From contig JAQGDQ010000027.1 in assembly GCA_030141605.1 (NCBI GenBank), positions 82,501 through 111,311 of the forward strand: 28,811 nt of DNA, read 5' to 3'. Numbering within the stretch: position 1 is the first letter of the stretch; every line of letters starts with the position of its first letter. Below the pieces are notes generated by a model. That model was not told the origin of the DNA. It did no database searches and saw nothing but the letters and a program-made list of their open reading frames with translations. The stretch comes from Tubiluchus corallicola. Taxonomy: Eukaryota > Priapulida > Priapulimorpha > Priapulimorphida > Tubiluchidae. This document shows positions 28,189 to 28,811 of this stretch, piece by piece. Both the position numbers and the translations under genes were made by a program.

Positions 28189-28394
28189 CCTGTCAGAGTT
28201 TTGTTATTCTTTGCAACCGTACGTCTAATAGGAAAAAAGACTAAGTTAAGGATTCAAATTTTAGGTGGCCCTCGTGAACAATCACAAAAAGCTGCTCTTT
28301 AAGAACGAAACAACTAATGAAAAACTTCACATTTTCATCGGTTGTTTCGTTGTTAACAACTTTATTGTTTTGTATTAACTACTGAAAACTGTAC

Positions 28395-28616
28395 TAAGTA
28401 AGTGAGTGAATGAGTGAGTGGAGTGAGTGAGTGAGTGAGTGAGTGAGTGAGTGAGTGAGTGAGTGAGTGAGTGAGTGAGTGAGTGAGTGAGAGAGTGAGT
28501 GAGTGAGTGAGTGAGTGAGTGAGTGAGTGAGTGAGTGAGTGAGTGAGTGAGTGAGTGAGTGAGTGAGTGAGTGAGTGAGTGAGTGAGTGAGTGAGTGAGT
28601 GAGTAAGTAAGTAAGT
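28395..28616. repeat. (GTGA)n tetranucleotide microsatellite, block 2
   Basis: About 220 bp of GTGA units grading into GTAA units at 28602-28615. It is the same motif as the block at 20706. Confidence 0.95.
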
Positions 28617-28811
28617 TATTTTATTTCAAACACGAGCTCACAAAACGTATTTACTGTAAAAAATTAAAATTTACAAATATTATGAAATTAAATTATTAAA
28701 ATAAATGAAAATGTAAAATAATCGTGCCAGAGCGACTCCATATACACTACAAAGTGTTTAAAACAATTGGTACATTATCGTGCACAATTTCGAAGTTGTA
28801 ACAAAAAAACT
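28617..28811 (-). mobile_element. probable LINE/SINE 3' end running into the (GTGA)n tail
   Basis: Read on the minus strand, AT-rich sequence ends TTTGAAATAAAATAA and passes directly into CTTACTTACTTACTCACTCAC. A poly(A)-signal-like end followed by a short tetranucleotide repeat is typical of CR1/L2-type 3' tails. No coding part lies in the window, so the call is weak. Confidence 0.35.

Noticed and set aside
1-28811. tRNA or rRNA genes
   Set aside because: No B-box/T-loop type GGTTCGAATCC with a matching acceptor stem, and no rRNA core sequence, seen on either strand by eye.

Overview
This window is metazoan nuclear DNA. It is AT-rich, microsatellite-laden and full of transposable elements, with short coding exons bounded by GT/AG splice signals. 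The animal signatures are a Frizzled-type cysteine-rich domain (CRD) exon on the minus strand and a candidate galaxin-like di-cysteine gene, also on the minus strand. The species cannot be fixed from sequence alone. The Gmr1-like Ty3/gypsy element would fit a deuterostome or another invertebrate, but this is only a hint.

Layout. 1-1211: (CT)n tract and anonymous flank. 1212-1311: a 100-N assembly gap. 1312-13938: two near-identical, head-to-tail copies of a 6.3-kb LTR retrotransposon, arranged [5' LTR lost in gap]-internal-LTR-internal-LTR and set inside a TCA/TCG microsatellite. Each copy encodes gag (SAP-like N terminus, SCAN-like capsid, CCHC knuckle), then protease and integrase, then the integrase C terminus followed by RNase H. 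The integrase-before-RNase H order is that of Gmr1-like elements. The reverse transcriptase core that should lie between them is absent, integrase is frameshifted, and gag ends in an in-frame UAG. All three features are shared by both copies.

13939-19770: the flanking microsatellite, a CAG/CAA compound repeat, the Frizzled-type CRD exon (16264-15787, minus), a 570-bp pentanucleotide satellite and GAT-type repeats. 19776-20293: a 518-bp TTAA-flanked element with 25-bp terminal inverted repeats. 20706-22611: a (GTGA)n block and two decayed LINE reverse transcriptase remnants on the minus strand. 22612-25353: mostly anonymous, with one perfect 18-bp-arm hairpin. 25354-25582: a probable PPT plus 3' LTR of a small degraded retroelement (minus). 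26133-28188: a three-exon gene model on the minus strand for a small secreted galaxin-like protein, too short per exon to show as long ORFs. 28395-28811: a second (GTGA)n block adjoining what looks like a LINE 3' end.

The host genes do not form an operon. The Frizzled-type exon would act at the cell surface or extracellularly in Wnt binding, and the galaxin-like product would be secreted. Main items for follow-up: the RT-less Gmr1-like tandem array, including whether the tandem is real or an assembly loop; the hidden galaxin-like gene; and the TTAA MITE.
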